NCBI GenBank assembly: GCA_030428695.1 | Contig: JAUIEM010000044.1 | Coordinates: 1-35,235, forward strand | DNA length: 35,235 nucleotides | Direction of reading: 5' to 3' | DNA from: a bacterium | GTDB taxonomy: Bacteria; Planctomycetota; J058; JAJDCP01 | In this document: one piece after another, positions 23,536-31,759 of the stretch | How positions within the stretch are numbered: the stretch's first letter is position 1 | Layout of the letters: every line of letters begins with the position of its first letter | Translations under genes and position numbers: made by a program | The notes under the pieces: model-generated | Database searches by the model: none | What the model was told of the DNA's origin: nothing | The model's input: only the letters and a program-made list of their open reading frames with translations

Positions 23536-24258
23536 CTACGCCGACATGCGGAAGGCCGCCTCCGCGCCCGGCTCACCGGTCTCGCGCAGGGCCTCGGGCT
23601 CGTAGGCGTAGAGCTTGCTGTTGCGGCGCTTGCCGACCTGGCGGATCGCGCCGCAGTGGCGCAGGGCGTAGGCGATGCGCTGGCCGCGCCAGCGCGGGGC
23701 CTTGAGCTGCGCGGCGAGCATCCCGGTGTCGAAGGGCTCGGGCAGGTCGCGGGGCACCAGCCGCAGGAGGTCGCCGGCCGTGCGCAGGCACTCGATGCGG
23801 CACACCTCGGTCAGCCGCAGGTCGTGCACGCTGTAGTCGCGCTGGCGGAAGCGCCGCTTCGGCGTCGCGCGCGGCAGCCGCCACTCCTCGACGTCGACCA
23901 GCACGGCCTCGAGGGCGAGCCCGGGGTGCGGGAAGATCCCGCGCAGCGCAGGCAGCTCGTCGAAGATGTCGAGGATGTTCCCCTTCTTCGGGCTCCTGCG
24001 CCGCGACGTCACCGGCCCGTCGGGCTCGTCCAGCTTGACGATCAGCTTCTCGCGCACGAGCGGCTTGACCACGCGCACCCGGTGCTCCTTGAGCAGCGCC
24101 TGGAGCTTCCGCCGCAGCTTGCTCAGCCGGCTGTGCTGGATCTCGACCAGCTCGCCGAAGGCGATCACGTCGATGCGGTAGCGCCCGACCCGGACCTCGG
24201 TCTGGGGTGCGCCGTCGGCGTAGACGCCTTTCAGGGTAGAGTGCAGCGAGGTTTCCAT
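23536..24258 (-). CDS. Protein with PD-(D/E)XK-like signature (DUF8091-like), 240 aa
   Basis: ATG 24258 preceded by GGAG eight bases upstream. Near the N-terminus the sequence RYRIDVIAFGELVEIQ puts D30, E39 and Q41 in a D-x8-E-x-Q arrangement, with a following basic helix SRLSKLRRKLQALLKEHRVRVV. This resembles the core of PD-(D/E)XK nucleases; in BglII the motif is also D-x8-E-x-Q (D84, E93, Q95). Then follow RRRSPKKGNILDIFDEL and VLVDVEEWRL, and a C-terminal helical region (about 150-230) that looks like a winged helix. I recall the DUF8091 family with similar 'EIQ...KL..LL..H.V..V.P' text. Nuclease activity is inferred only. It ends four bases from the histidine kinase gene (convergent). 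Confidence 0.8.
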   Translation of the reverse strand: METSLHSTLKGVYADGAPQTEVRVGRYRIDVIAFGELVEIQHSRLSKLRRKLQALLKEHRVRVVKPLVREKLIVKLDEPDGPVTSRRRSPKKGNILDIFDELPALRGIFPHPGLALEAVLVDVEEWRLPRATPKRRFRQRDYSVHDLRLTEVCRIECLRTAGDLLRLVPRDLPEPFDTGMLAAQLKAPRWRGQRIAYALRHCGAIRQVGKRRNSKLYAYEPEALRETGEPGAEAAFRMSA

Positions 24259-24321
24259 CGTCGTGGCTCCGCGAGACCATCTTTCCCTATCGGACGTCTG
24301 CGCGCCAGACTTGAGTGGGCT

Positions 24322-24894
24322 TCAGCCGCGCCACTGTTCCTTCAGCATCGCGTAGATGCGGGTGTCGCGGCGGACGCCTCCGGGGTCGAAGGCGGCGCTG
24401 CGCAGGGTGCCCTCGAGCGTCAGCCCCACCTTCTCCGCCACCCGCGCGCTGGCGAGGTTGGCCGCCGAGCAGTGCCAGGACAGGCGCAGCCACGGCCAGT
24501 CCGCGAAGCCCCAGTCGAGGAGCGCGCGCAGGACGGCGCTGCCGAGGCCCTGGCCGGCGCGCGAGGCGCGGATGAACATGCCGATCTCGGCGACCTTCTG
24601 CTCGAGGGGCCCGCCGCGCAGGTGGTAGCCGCAGCCGCCGTAGAGCTCGTCCCCCGTCGGCGCCACGATCGCGATCACGAAGTCCTCGGCGAGCAGCCAG
24701 CGCGCCCGGTTCCGCCGCACGAGCGCCTCGGCGTCGTCCACCTCGGTGCGCTCCTTCGCCCACGGCATGAAGGTCTTGAGGTGCTCGTAGGAGCCGTTGA
24801 CCGCGTCCGCGAGCAACGCGCCGTCGCCGGGCAGGTAGGAGCGCAGCGTGAAGCGCCCGGTCTCGAAGCGTTCGGGGGCGAAGAAGGGTGCCAT
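24322..24894 (-). CDS. GNAT family N-acetyltransferase (RimJ/RimL-like)
   Basis: 190 residues from ATG 24894, preceded by GAGGAGGA at six bases; the open frame upstream (to 25056) is intergenic. The N-terminal pattern T-RFTLRSYLPGDGALLADAVN then SYEHLKTFMPWA is that of RimJ/RimL-type acetyltransferases. The acetyl-CoA pyrophosphate loop is seen in RASRAGQGLGSAVLRALLDWGF, and N--S-RVAEKVGLTLEG is the usual C-terminal signature. It transfers an acetyl group to an amine, either a protein N-terminus or a small molecule; the substrate cannot be told. Cytosolic. It is 63 nt upstream of the nuclease-like gene on the same strand, possibly in one transcript. Confidence 0.9.
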   Translation of the reverse strand: MAPFFAPERFETGRFTLRSYLPGDGALLADAVNGSYEHLKTFMPWAKERTEVDDAEALVRRNRARWLLAEDFVIAIVAPTGDELYGGCGYHLRGGPLEQKVAEIGMFIRASRAGQGLGSAVLRALLDWGFADWPWLRLSWHCSAANLASARVAEKVGLTLEGTLRSAAFDPGGVRRDTRIYAMLKEQWRG

Positions 24895-25002
24895 CGTCGT
24901 TCCTCCTCGGGGCGTGCGCGATTGTAGCCGGGGCCGAGGCGCGACCAAACGGGAGACCGGTGCGAGTCTCACGGAACCCGTTGACGCGCGTCCCCAAGCC
25001 TG

Positions 25003-25056
25003 CGGCGGGCGGGGGGGGTAAACCCCGCCCCTACATTGGATTCCGACGCACACCAC
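25003..25056 (-). repeat. G/C-rich palindromic repeat, copy A
   Basis: Stem GGGCGGGG/CCCCGCCC around a TTTAC-type loop (read on the minus strand), here expanded by a run of eight G. The flank CTAC, about 12 nt, then CGCACACCAC also occurs in copy B (34191-34239, opposite orientation), so the repeat unit is about 50 bp, larger than the stem alone. Confidence 0.75.
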
Positions 25057-25111
25057 GGGTGATCTCGGACGAGCGGCATGCCGGTCCTATCCGCTTGCAG
25101 GAGGGTTACCC

Positions 25112-25130
25112 TCTCCCGCGAAGCGGGAGA
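25112..25130. terminator. Hairpin with 8-bp stem and GAA loop
   Basis: TCTCCCGC (25112-25119), loop GAA, GCGGGAGA (25123-25130): a perfect, very stable stem. It lies about 70-90 nt downstream of the aminotransferase stop. There is no U-run, so it may be a factor-aided terminator or simply a dispersed repeat of the 'ctctcccgcgaagcggga' type known from many GC-rich genomes. Confidence 0.4.
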
Positions 25131-25158
25131 AGGCGTACGTGACTGGACTCGCGAGACC

Positions 25159-25194
25159 CCGATGCCGACCCCGATGCCGATCCCGATTCCGGTC
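25159..25194. repeat. Hexanucleotide tandem repeat, six CCGATN-like units
   Basis: Units CCGATG, CCGACC, CCGATG, CCGATC, CCGATT and CCGGTC follow directly on one another. It lies 7 nt before the stop codon of the aminotransferase (minus strand) and is outside its coding frame. Looks like a microsatellite produced by slippage. Confidence 0.6.
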
Positions 25195-25201
25195 AGGACC
25201 T

Positions 25202-26371
25202 CTACCCGCACACCCCCTCCGCGCGCAGCGCGGCGATCAGCTTCCGGTAGTCCTCCTCGCGATTGTACAGGTGCGCCGACACCCGCAGCAGGCGCCGCGG
25301 CGGGGCCGGCCAGGGGCAGACCACCGCCTCGATGCCGTGGCGCTCCCAGAGGCGGCGCTGCAGGGGATCGACCTCCATCGGCGCGGCGCCGGGCCCGTCC
25401 GGCAGGGGCAGCGCGGCCATCGAGCCGAGCAGGGCGTCCGGGGCGGGTGGAAGGCAGCCGAGCGCCTCGGCGAGCAGGTCGCGGGCGCGCAGCGCGAGGC
25501 CGCGGTTGCGACGCATCACCGCCGGCCAGCCGCCGGGGAGCGCGCCGCCGACGGTGTCGAGCACCTCCGGGACGACCATGCGGCCGGTCGGGTCGTCGGT
25601 GCCGGTCCAGCCGAACTCGAGCTGGAAGCGGCTCCGACCGGGGGCCTCGAGCGTGGCGCCGTGGCTGATCGCGAGCGGGCGCACCTCCTCCTGGAGCTCC
25701 GGGCGCACGTAGAGGAAGGCGACCCCGCGCGGGCAGCACAGCCACTTGTGGCCGTTGCCGGTGTAGTAGTCCGCGCCGAGCTCTTCGAGCGCGAGCGGCA
25801 GCATGCCGGGCGCGTGGGCGCCGTCGATCAGGCTGCGCACGCCGCGCTCCCGCAGGGCGGTGATCAGGCGGGCGACGGGGAGGATCAAGGCGGTCGGGCT
25901 GGTCACGTGGTCGAAGAGCGCGAGCCGGGTGCGGGGGGTGACCGCGGCGAGCAGCGGCGCGACGAGCTCCTCCTCGGACTGCAGCGGGAAGGGCAGGCGC
26001 GCGACGACCACCCGCGCCCCGGCGCGCGCGGCGACGAAGTCGAGGGCGTTCCGACAGGCGTTGTAGGCGTGGTCGGTGGTCAGCAGCTCATCCCCGGGGG
26101 AGAGGCGCAGCGAGCGCAGCACGCTGTTGACGCCACAGGTCGCGTTCGGGACGAACACCAGGTTCTGCTCGTCGGCCCCGAGGAAGGCGGCGAGCCTTCG
26201 GCGGGCGCGGTCCTCGCCGTCCACGCGATCCGTCAGGAAGTAGCGCGTCGGCCCTTCCTCCAGCGCGCGCCGCAGCTCCTGTTGGCGGCGGTAGACCGGC
26301 TCCGGGCAGGCCCCGAAGGAGCCGTGGTTGAGGCACACGGCCTCGGGGGCGAGCATCCAGCTGCAGTCCAT
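25202..26371 (-). CDS. Class V aminotransferase family, isopenicillin-N-epimerase-like PLP enzyme
   Basis: 389 residues from ATG 26371, preceded by GGAGGA; the frame opens nine codons earlier without a good site. The N-terminus CLNHGSFGACP is typical of the isopenicillin-N epimerase-like/cysteine-desulfurase branch. VPNATCGVNSVLRSL binds the PLP phosphate. IDGAHAPGML gives D183 (ring nitrogen) and H186. The internal aldimine Lys is K209 in NGHKWLCCPRG. The C-terminal region carries the usual G-TGTDD segment. Such enzymes act on an amino acid or derivative by epimerisation, desulfuration or lyase chemistry; the exact reaction cannot be read from sequence. Cytosolic. No pathway partners are adjacent; it is divergent from the MscS gene. 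Confidence 0.9.
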   Translation of the reverse strand: MDCSWMLAPEAVCLNHGSFGACPEPVYRRQQELRRALEEGPTRYFLTDRVDGEDRARRRLAAFLGADEQNLVFVPNATCGVNSVLRSLRLSPGDELLTTDHAYNACRNALDFVAARAGARVVVARLPFPLQSEEELVAPLLAAVTPRTRLALFDHVTSPTALILPVARLITALRERGVRSLIDGAHAPGMLPLALEELGADYYTGNGHKWLCCPRGVAFLYVRPELQEEVRPLAISHGATLEAPGRSRFQLEFGWTGTDDPTGRMVVPEVLDTVGGALPGGWPAVMRRNRGLALRARDLLAEALGCLPPAPDALLGSMAALPLPDGPGAAPMEVDPLQRRLWERHGIEAVVCPWPAPPRRLLRVSAHLYNREEDYRKLIAALRAEGVCG

Positions 26372-26435
26372 CGATCTTCCTCCGTCCCATACTCCCATCG
26401 CTTGCCTACTCTACCCCTCCGCCCGACCACAAACC

Positions 26436-26464
26436 TTGAATTCTCCGGTCCCCGGCCCCAGACT
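26436..26464 (+). promoter_or_regulatory. Candidate promoter of the MscS gene
   Basis: TTGAAT (26436-26441), spacer of exactly 17 nt, CAGACT (26459-26464), about 35 nt before the ATG at 26499. TTGAAT matches four of six; CAGACT three of six. It lies in the only gap between the two divergent genes (26372-26498). Confidence 0.35.
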
Positions 26465-26498
26465 CAGGGTTTTTCCCAGGCCCGAGGATCGCCCGCCC

Positions 26499-29400
26499 AT
26501 GCTCCGCCGACTGCCCCTTCTCCTGTGCTTCCTCCTCTGCACCGTCGCCAGCGCCCAGAACCTCACCGAGCTCGACAACGACGCGCTCCTCTCCGAGACC
26601 GCGGCCCGTCAGGCCCGGCGCGACACCGCCCGCGCGCAGCTGGACAGCCTGCTCGAGGCCGATGCGGAGAGCCGCGCCGAGGTCGCCGACCGGCGCCAGC
26701 GCATCGCCGCGCTCGACGACCCCGAGCCGCCCGCCCTGCCCGCGAACGCGCCGGCCTGGGAGATCGCGAGCGCCGAGCTCGCCTGGCTCGACCAGCGGGT
26801 CGCGGTGGTCGAGGCGCGGGAGGCGCGGCGCGGGGAGATCGCCGCCCTGCTCGACGGGCGCGCCGAGCAGCTCGCGGCCCTCGAGGCGGCGGCGCGCGAG
26901 CTCGCCGCGTCCCTCGCCCCGTTGGAGGAAGCCTGGGACGTCGTCGCCGCGCGGCTCGAAGCGGGCACCCTCGAGACGGCTCCGGAAGGCTACGCGCCGG
27001 CAGAGCTCGAAGGCGTCGGCGCCCGCCTCGACGAGGACATCCTCGGCTGGAAGGCGGAGGCCGCCGCGCTGCCCGGCGCGCTGGCGGAGCTGCGCGAGGC
27101 GCGGGAGGCGGACGCGGCCGCGCTCGAAGGCCTGCGGACCGAGCGCACGCGGGCCGAGTCCCGCAACGCCGAGGCCGCGCAGCGGCGCACGCTGTACGAG
27201 AGCTTCGCCAGCGACGACCCGGGCTCGCTGCTCGGGCTGCTCGGGGTGCTGGTCGAAGAGTGGGAAGCCGACGCCGCCGAGCTCGAAGCGGTCGAGGCGG
27301 CCGCCGTCGCGACCGCGGACACGCTCCCCGCCTTGCGCGAGGCCCTGCGGGCGCTGACCCCGCCGAACCCGGACGAGATCGCCCTCGAAGAGGGTCCGGA
27401 GAAGTGGCGCAAGGCCCAGCGCCAGCTGCGCCTGGCCGAGGCGCGGAAGGCCTACCACGAGCGCCGGGCGACCGCCCTGGCCGCGCTCGAGCAGGGCCTG
27501 CAGGCCTATGTGCAGAGGCTGGAGGCCCTGCTGCCGGCGGTCGAGGCCCGCTTCCGCGCCACCCTCGAGCTCGACGTGCTCGCCGCGACCCTGCGCCGCA
27601 TGCAGGACGAGGGCCGGCTCGATCCCGTCGAGCTCCCGGCCCGGGCCGATGCCGAGGGGTTGCGCGAGACCCTCGACGGGCTGCGCGGGCAGCCGGCCGC
27701 GCTGAGCACCGGCCTGGAGACCCTGCGCGAGGAGCTCGCGGGCCTGCTCGCCTCGCAGGAACGCAACCGCGCGACCCTCGAGGAGCTCAGCGTCGCCCTC
27801 CCCGGCCTGGCCGAGGATGAGGAGCGCGAGCGGGCCTGGGCCGCCTGGTCGGCCGAGGTGCTCGGGATGGGGAACCGCGAGCTGCGCGCCAGCTACGACG
27901 AGGCGACCGCCGCCCTCGCCGCGGGGGAAGCGGCCGTCACCGCCGCCCAGACCGAGATCGAGGCCTTCCGCGAGGCCGAGGAGGCGCTGCAGCAGGAGTT
28001 CTTCGAGGGCATCGACCCGATGGTCCGCAAGGTGATGCTCCAGCTCGAGGACCACCGGCTCGCGATCCTCGACGCGCTGCGCGCCGAGCAGCCGGTGCCG
28101 GGTCCGCCGGTCTGGGACAAGTCCGGCACCGTCGGCGAGGAGGACGTGTTCAAGGACGTCGTCTTCACCGGCGACTTCTTCGACGCCCTCGAGGACGTCC
28201 GCAACGACTTCCGCGGCCGCCTGCGCTACTTCGAGGAGCGCGAGGCCCTGGTCGAGCGCCACACCCGCCTGCTCGCCGACCGCGAGACCCGCCTGCGCTC
28301 GCTGTACGAGGCCCAGAGCGCCGTGCTCGACGCGGCCCGGCGGGCCTACGGCGCGGCGATCGTCATCGACACCCGGCTGCGCTTCGGGGGCATGGCCGCA
28401 GAAGAGGAGCCCGCCGACCTCGCCGCCGCGATCGACCGCGAGAGGATCCGCGACGCCGAGCAGGAGCTCGCGGCGGTCGCGAGCCGGCAGCGCGGGCTGG
28501 CCGCCGAGCGCGCGGTGCTCTTGAGCAGCCACGAGGTCGACGTGCGGCTGCGGGAGATGATCGAGGAGCGGCTCGCGCTGGTCGTACGCAAGCTCGAGCT
28601 CCTGCGCGGGCTGCGCGAGCAGACCGCCAGCTTCGAGGAGAGCGCGGACGAGGTCAGCGAGCTCGAGGCCCAGCGCCGCGAGCAGGCGGTGCTCTTCGAG
28701 CTCGACGAGGGCAACGCCTGGTACGAGTCGGTGCTGCTGCTGTTCGAGTCCGAGCGCGCGGCCGCCCACACCCGACTGCTGATCGGCTACTACACCGAGG
28801 ACCTCGAGCTGCAGCGCAAGCTCGAGAACATCGGCATCCGCCAGGCGAAGTGCGACCTGCTGATCCGCGTCATCCGCGACCAGCAGGCCCTGCTCGGCAA
28901 CCTCGAGCCCCTGGTCGAGGGCCGCAAGGACCAGCTCGAGGTCGCCGCCGAGGCGACCCGGCTGCGCGCGACCGCGCTGCTCGCCGCCGACCCCGTCGGC
29001 CGCGGCGCAGCCCTGAGCGAGCTCGAGGAGCTGCTCGCCGACGCCCCCGAGGACCTCGCCGCGACCTTCACCTCCGCGCCGCTGGAGCCGCTGCTGGCCC
29101 CGGACGCGCGGGCGGCGAAGGCGGAGGAGCAGGCCGACCGCGTGTTCGAGCAGCAGTCCGCCTTCCTCGCCTACGCCGAGCGCCTCGCGGAGCTGCGCAA
29201 GGCGGGTGGAAGCGCCCGGGCGGGGCACCTCGAGGCACAGATCCACTCGATCGAGAAGGAGAAGGCGACGCTGCTCGCCGAGAAGGAGCAGCTGACCGCC
29301 GAGCGCTCCAAGCTGCACGGCCGCGGTCCGGAGGCCCTGGCCGCGCTGCCCGACTACGAGCGGCCGTCGAAGGCCAGCGAGCGCGAGCGCTTCGTCTCCG

Positions 29401-30491
29401 GCGACATCCGCTGGACCCGCGACCAGCGCCTCGAGGAGCTGATCTGGGAGGCCGAGAAGACGCTGATCTGGCTCGCCCTGATCCCGCTCATCGCGATGAT
29501 CCTGGTGCGGGTCGCCCACTCGATCGGCCATCGCCTGGTCGAGCGGGTCAAGTCGGTCGAGATCGACGATTCCCCCGACGCCGAGCACGAGAAGCGCGAG
29601 CGGGAGGAGCGGGCGACCACGTTGTTCGAGGTCTTCAGCAAGGCCTGGAGCATCCTGGTCTGGGTGCTCGCGGGCATCTACCTGCTCAAGGCCCTGCGCC
29701 TCGACGTGACGCCGCTGATCGCCTCGGCCGGCATCGTCGGCCTGGCGGTCGCCTTCGGCGCCCAGCCGCTGGTGCGCGACTTCTTCGCCGGCTTCTTCAT
29801 CCTGCTCGAGGACCAGTACAGCATCGGCGACTACGTCAACGTCGACGGCATCGGCGGAACCGTCGAGCGCATCACCCTGCGGCTGACGATCCTCCGCGAC
29901 CTCAAGGGCACGCTGCACTACATCCCGAACGGCAACGTCGGCCGGGTCAGCAACTACACCAAGGACTGGGCGCGGGCGGTGATCGAGGTCGGCATCGGCT
30001 ACGGCGACGACCCCGACCTCGCGATCGCCGAGCTGCACCGCATCGGCCAGGGCCTGCGCAACGACCCGGAGTTCCAGACCAAGATCCTCGACTTCAGCGT
30101 GCCCGGGGTGCAGAGCCTCGGCGACAGCGCGGTCGTGATCCGCGTCTACATCAAGACCCGCTCCGGCGAGCAGTGGGCGATCGCCCGCGAGGCGAACCGG
30201 CGCATCAAGAAGGCCTTCGACGAGGCCGGCATCGAGATCCCCTTCCCGCAGCGCACCCTGCACATCCAGTTCGAGAAGGACGCCGACCCGGCCGCCAAAG
30301 CCGTGGTCACGCGGGCCCTGCAGCCGTCGGTCGACAAGGCGGGCGGCGGCAGCGGAGGCTCCGGCTCCGAGGCCGCCGAGGCCGACATGGCGATGGCGGC
30401 GGGAGCGGCGGGCGCCGCGGTGCTCGCCGCCAGCCTCAGCGACATGAGCGATGAAGGCGACGGCGGTGAAGGCGAAGGAGAGGGCGAATGA
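26499..30491 (+). CDS. MscS-family mechanosensitive channel with giant N-terminal coiled coil
   Basis: 1330 residues; the ATG at 26499 starts a clean signal peptide (MLRRLPLLLCFLLCTVASAQ, cleavage SA-Q), and the frame opens further upstream without a site. Residues about 25-985 have no membrane helix and are Ala/Leu/Glu/Arg-rich heptad-like coiled coil, reminiscent of the MscS_porin region of MscK but much longer in proportion. Then come three membrane helices (about 988-1010, 1047-1067, 1069-1100). The last is the pore helix with GIVGLAVAFGAQPLVRDFFAGFFIL, followed by the MscS beta domain (ED-YSIGDYVNV, IPNGNVG). It ends in a Gly/Ser linker, an Ala-rich stretch and a GEGEGEGE tail. It should release solutes on osmotic downshock. 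The coiled coil presumably faces the periplasm. Confidence 0.9.
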   Translation: MLRRLPLLLCFLLCTVASAQNLTELDNDALLSETAARQARRDTARAQLDSLLEADAESRAEVADRRQRIAALDDPEPPALPANAPAWEIASAELAWLDQRVAVVEAREARRGEIAALLDGRAEQLAALEAAARELAASLAPLEEAWDVVAARLEAGTLETAPEGYAPAELEGVGARLDEDILGWKAEAAALPGALAELREAREADAAALEGLRTERTRAESRNAEAAQRRTLYESFASDDPGSLLGLLGVLVEEWEADAAELEAVEAAAVATADTLPALREALRALTPPNPDEIALEEGPEKWRKAQRQLRLAEARKAYHERRATALAALEQGLQAYVQRLEALLPAVEARFRATLELDVLAATLRRMQDEGRLDPVELPARADAEGLRETLDGLRGQPAALSTGLETLREELAGLLASQERNRATLEELSVALPGLAEDEERERAWAAWSAEVLGMGNRELRASYDEATAALAAGEAAVTAAQTEIEAFREAEEALQQEFFEGIDPMVRKVMLQLEDHRLAILDALRAEQPVPGPPVWDKSGTVGEEDVFKDVVFTGDFFDALEDVRNDFRGRLRYFEEREALVERHTRLLADRETRLRSLYEAQSAVLDAARRAYGAAIVIDTRLRFGGMAAEEEPADLAAAIDRERIRDAEQELAAVASRQRGLAAERAVLLSSHEVDVRLREMIEERLALVVRKLELLRGLREQTASFEESADEVSELEAQRREQAVLFELDEGNAWYESVLLLFESERAAAHTRLLIGYYTEDLELQRKLENIGIRQAKCDLLIRVIRDQQALLGNLEPLVEGRKDQLEVAAEATRLRATALLAADPVGRGAALSELEELLADAPEDLAATFTSAPLEPLLAPDARAAKAEEQADRVFEQQSAFLAYAERLAELRKAGGSARAGHLEAQIHSIEKEKATLLAEKEQLTAERSKLHGRGPEALAALPDYERPSKASERERFVSGDIRWTRDQRLEELIWEAEKTLIWLALIPLIAMILVRVAHSIGHRLVERVKSVEIDDSPDAEHEKREREERATTLFEVFSKAWSILVWVLAGIYLLKALRLDVTPLIASAGIVGLAVAFGAQPLVRDFFAGFFILLEDQYSIGDYVNVDGIGGTVERITLRLTILRDLKGTLHYIPNGNVGRVSNYTKDWARAVIEVGIGYGDDPDLAIAELHRIGQGLRNDPEFQTKILDFSVPGVQSLGDSAVVIRVYIKTRSGEQWAIAREANRRIKKAFDEAGIEIPFPQRTLHIQFEKDADPAAKAVVTRALQPSVDKAGGGSGGSGSEAAEADMAMAAGAAGAAVLAASLSDMSDEGDGGEGEGEGE

Positions 30492-30501
30492 GGACATTCC
30501 T

Positions 30502-30532
30502 GTGACAGTCGGCACACCTTCCATCGTATGAT
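30502..30532 (+). promoter_or_regulatory. Candidate promoter of the C11 peptidase gene
   Basis: GTGACA (30502-30507) and TATGAT (30527-30532), spacer 19 nt, 30 nt before the ATG at 30562. Five of six bases match in each box, the best promoter-like pair in the window, although the spacer is long. It starts 11 nt after the MscS stop, so the peptidase gene need not depend on read-through. Confidence 0.5.
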
Positions 30533-30561
30533 CTCTCGTCCCATACCATCCGGAGAATGCG

Positions 30562-31674
30562 ATGCGTACCTTCCTCCTCACCGCGCTGTGCCTGGCCTGC
30601 ACGGTGCTCCCCAGCTTCGGGGACACGTCCGATCACGCCTACGACTGGGTGTTGATCTACGTGATGTCCTACGACAACAACCTCGAGGGCTGCGGCCCGG
30701 TGATCCTCGACGGTCTCGAATCCGGCGTCCGCTCCGAGCGGGTCGCGGTCACGGTGCTCGCCGACTTCACCGACACCGAAGGCATGCAGCGCTACGAGAT
30801 GACGAGCCAGGGCCGCACGGTCGAGCGGCTCGAGTCCGACGACAGCGCCTCGGAAGAGGAGCTCGGCAAGTACCTCGACTGGGCCGTCGAGCGCTATGAC
30901 GGCGCGAAGTACGCGATCGTCTTCCTCAACCATGGCGGCGACCTCGACGACATGTGCCTCGATGAGCAGCCCGGCGGCGGCAGCACCAAGACCTGGCTGA
31001 GCGCGAAGAAGGTCGGCCCGCAGCTCGCCGAGCTGCGCGAGAAGATCGAAGGCCAGGTCGAGCTGGTCTTCCTGCAGCAGTGCGGCCGCGGCTCGATCGA
31101 CAACCTGTACAACTTCCGCAACACCGGCGCGGTCGTGATGGCCTCGCAGACCACCGTCGGCGCCCCGAACACCTACTACGACCCGACCGTGCGCTGGCTG
31201 GGCGAGAACCCCGACGCCTCCGGCGCCGAGCTCGCGCGCCGCATCATGGCGGACGACCGCCACTACACGAACTACGTGTCGGTCGACGGCGCGGCCCTCG
31301 CCGAGCTGCCCGAGCGGCTCGATCCGCTGGTCGAGGCCCTGCTCGAGGGGCCGGCCGCCCCGACCGGGCTCAAGCCCTGCTTCGGCGGCTGGTACCGGGG
31401 CGCCGAGACCAACTACGACCTGCTCGGCTGGCTGACCAAGGCGACCGGTGACAACGAGGCGGCCGCCGAACAGCTCGGCAGCTTCGAGGAGTGGGTGACC
31501 GAGAGCCTGATCGTCGACCACGAGCGCCTCGACCGCCGCACCTCCCGCGGCTGGAGCGGCCTGGCGCTGTTCGTCCCCGAGAGCCGCCGCGTGCGCGGCA
31601 AGTACGCCGACTACCCGCTGTACGAAGACTCCCGCCTCGACGAGCTGTGGGACGCGCTCTACCCGCGCGACTGA
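30562..31674 (+). CDS. Secreted clostripain-like cysteine peptidase (family C11)
   Basis: 370 residues, ATG 30562 behind GGAGA. Signal peptide MRTFLLTALCLACTVLPSFG, then a domain with the caspase-like clan CD layout: strand DWVLIYVMSYDNNL, then VTVLADF, KYAIVFLNHGGD (catalytic H124) and VELVFLQQCGRGSIDNLY with the nucleophile C174. Later YVSVDGAALAELPERLD matches a typical clostripain segment. C11 peptidases cleave after Arg or Lys, often outside the cell, and may self-activate. The Cys box reads QQCGRG rather than the more common DACLM, but His/Cys spacing of 50 residues is normal. The target is unknown. It lies between the MscS and the GH5 genes, with its own promoter candidate. Confidence 0.88.
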   Translation: MRTFLLTALCLACTVLPSFGDTSDHAYDWVLIYVMSYDNNLEGCGPVILDGLESGVRSERVAVTVLADFTDTEGMQRYEMTSQGRTVERLESDDSASEEELGKYLDWAVERYDGAKYAIVFLNHGGDLDDMCLDEQPGGGSTKTWLSAKKVGPQLAELREKIEGQVELVFLQQCGRGSIDNLYNFRNTGAVVMASQTTVGAPNTYYDPTVRWLGENPDASGAELARRIMADDRHYTNYVSVDGAALAELPERLDPLVEALLEGPAAPTGLKPCFGGWYRGAETNYDLLGWLTKATGDNEAAAEQLGSFEEWVTESLIVDHERLDRRTSRGWSGLALFVPESRRVRGKYADYPLYEDSRLDELWDALYPRD

Positions 31675-31759
31675 GCTCCCGCCCGCGATCCCGACGAGCG
31701 CTTGCGTTTGCCGGCTCCCTCGCGCAGGATGCGCTGCATTCCGAGGATGAGGGAAGGGC

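Larger units (their letters stand above)
24895..25201. other. 307-nt intergenic region with three repeat types
   Basis: Between the aminotransferase stop (25202) and the GNAT start (24894), both minus strand. It holds the ribosome site of the GNAT gene at its left end, then a G/C palindrome (25003-25056), a tight hairpin (25112-25130) and a hexanucleotide repeat (25159-25194). An 84-codon plus-strand open frame (24888-25142) crosses it but has no recognisable domain and I do not call it. No tRNA-like or riboswitch fold was seen. Confidence 0.6.

Noticed and set aside
24888..25142. 84-codon plus-strand frame in the 307-nt gap
   Set aside because: It overlaps the GNAT start, runs through repeats, and has no domain or ribosome site.
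26406..30626. 1406-codon open frame antisense to the MscS gene
   Set aside because: Mirror of a coding frame with repeated Leu/Gly/Ala/Val; no start site or domain.
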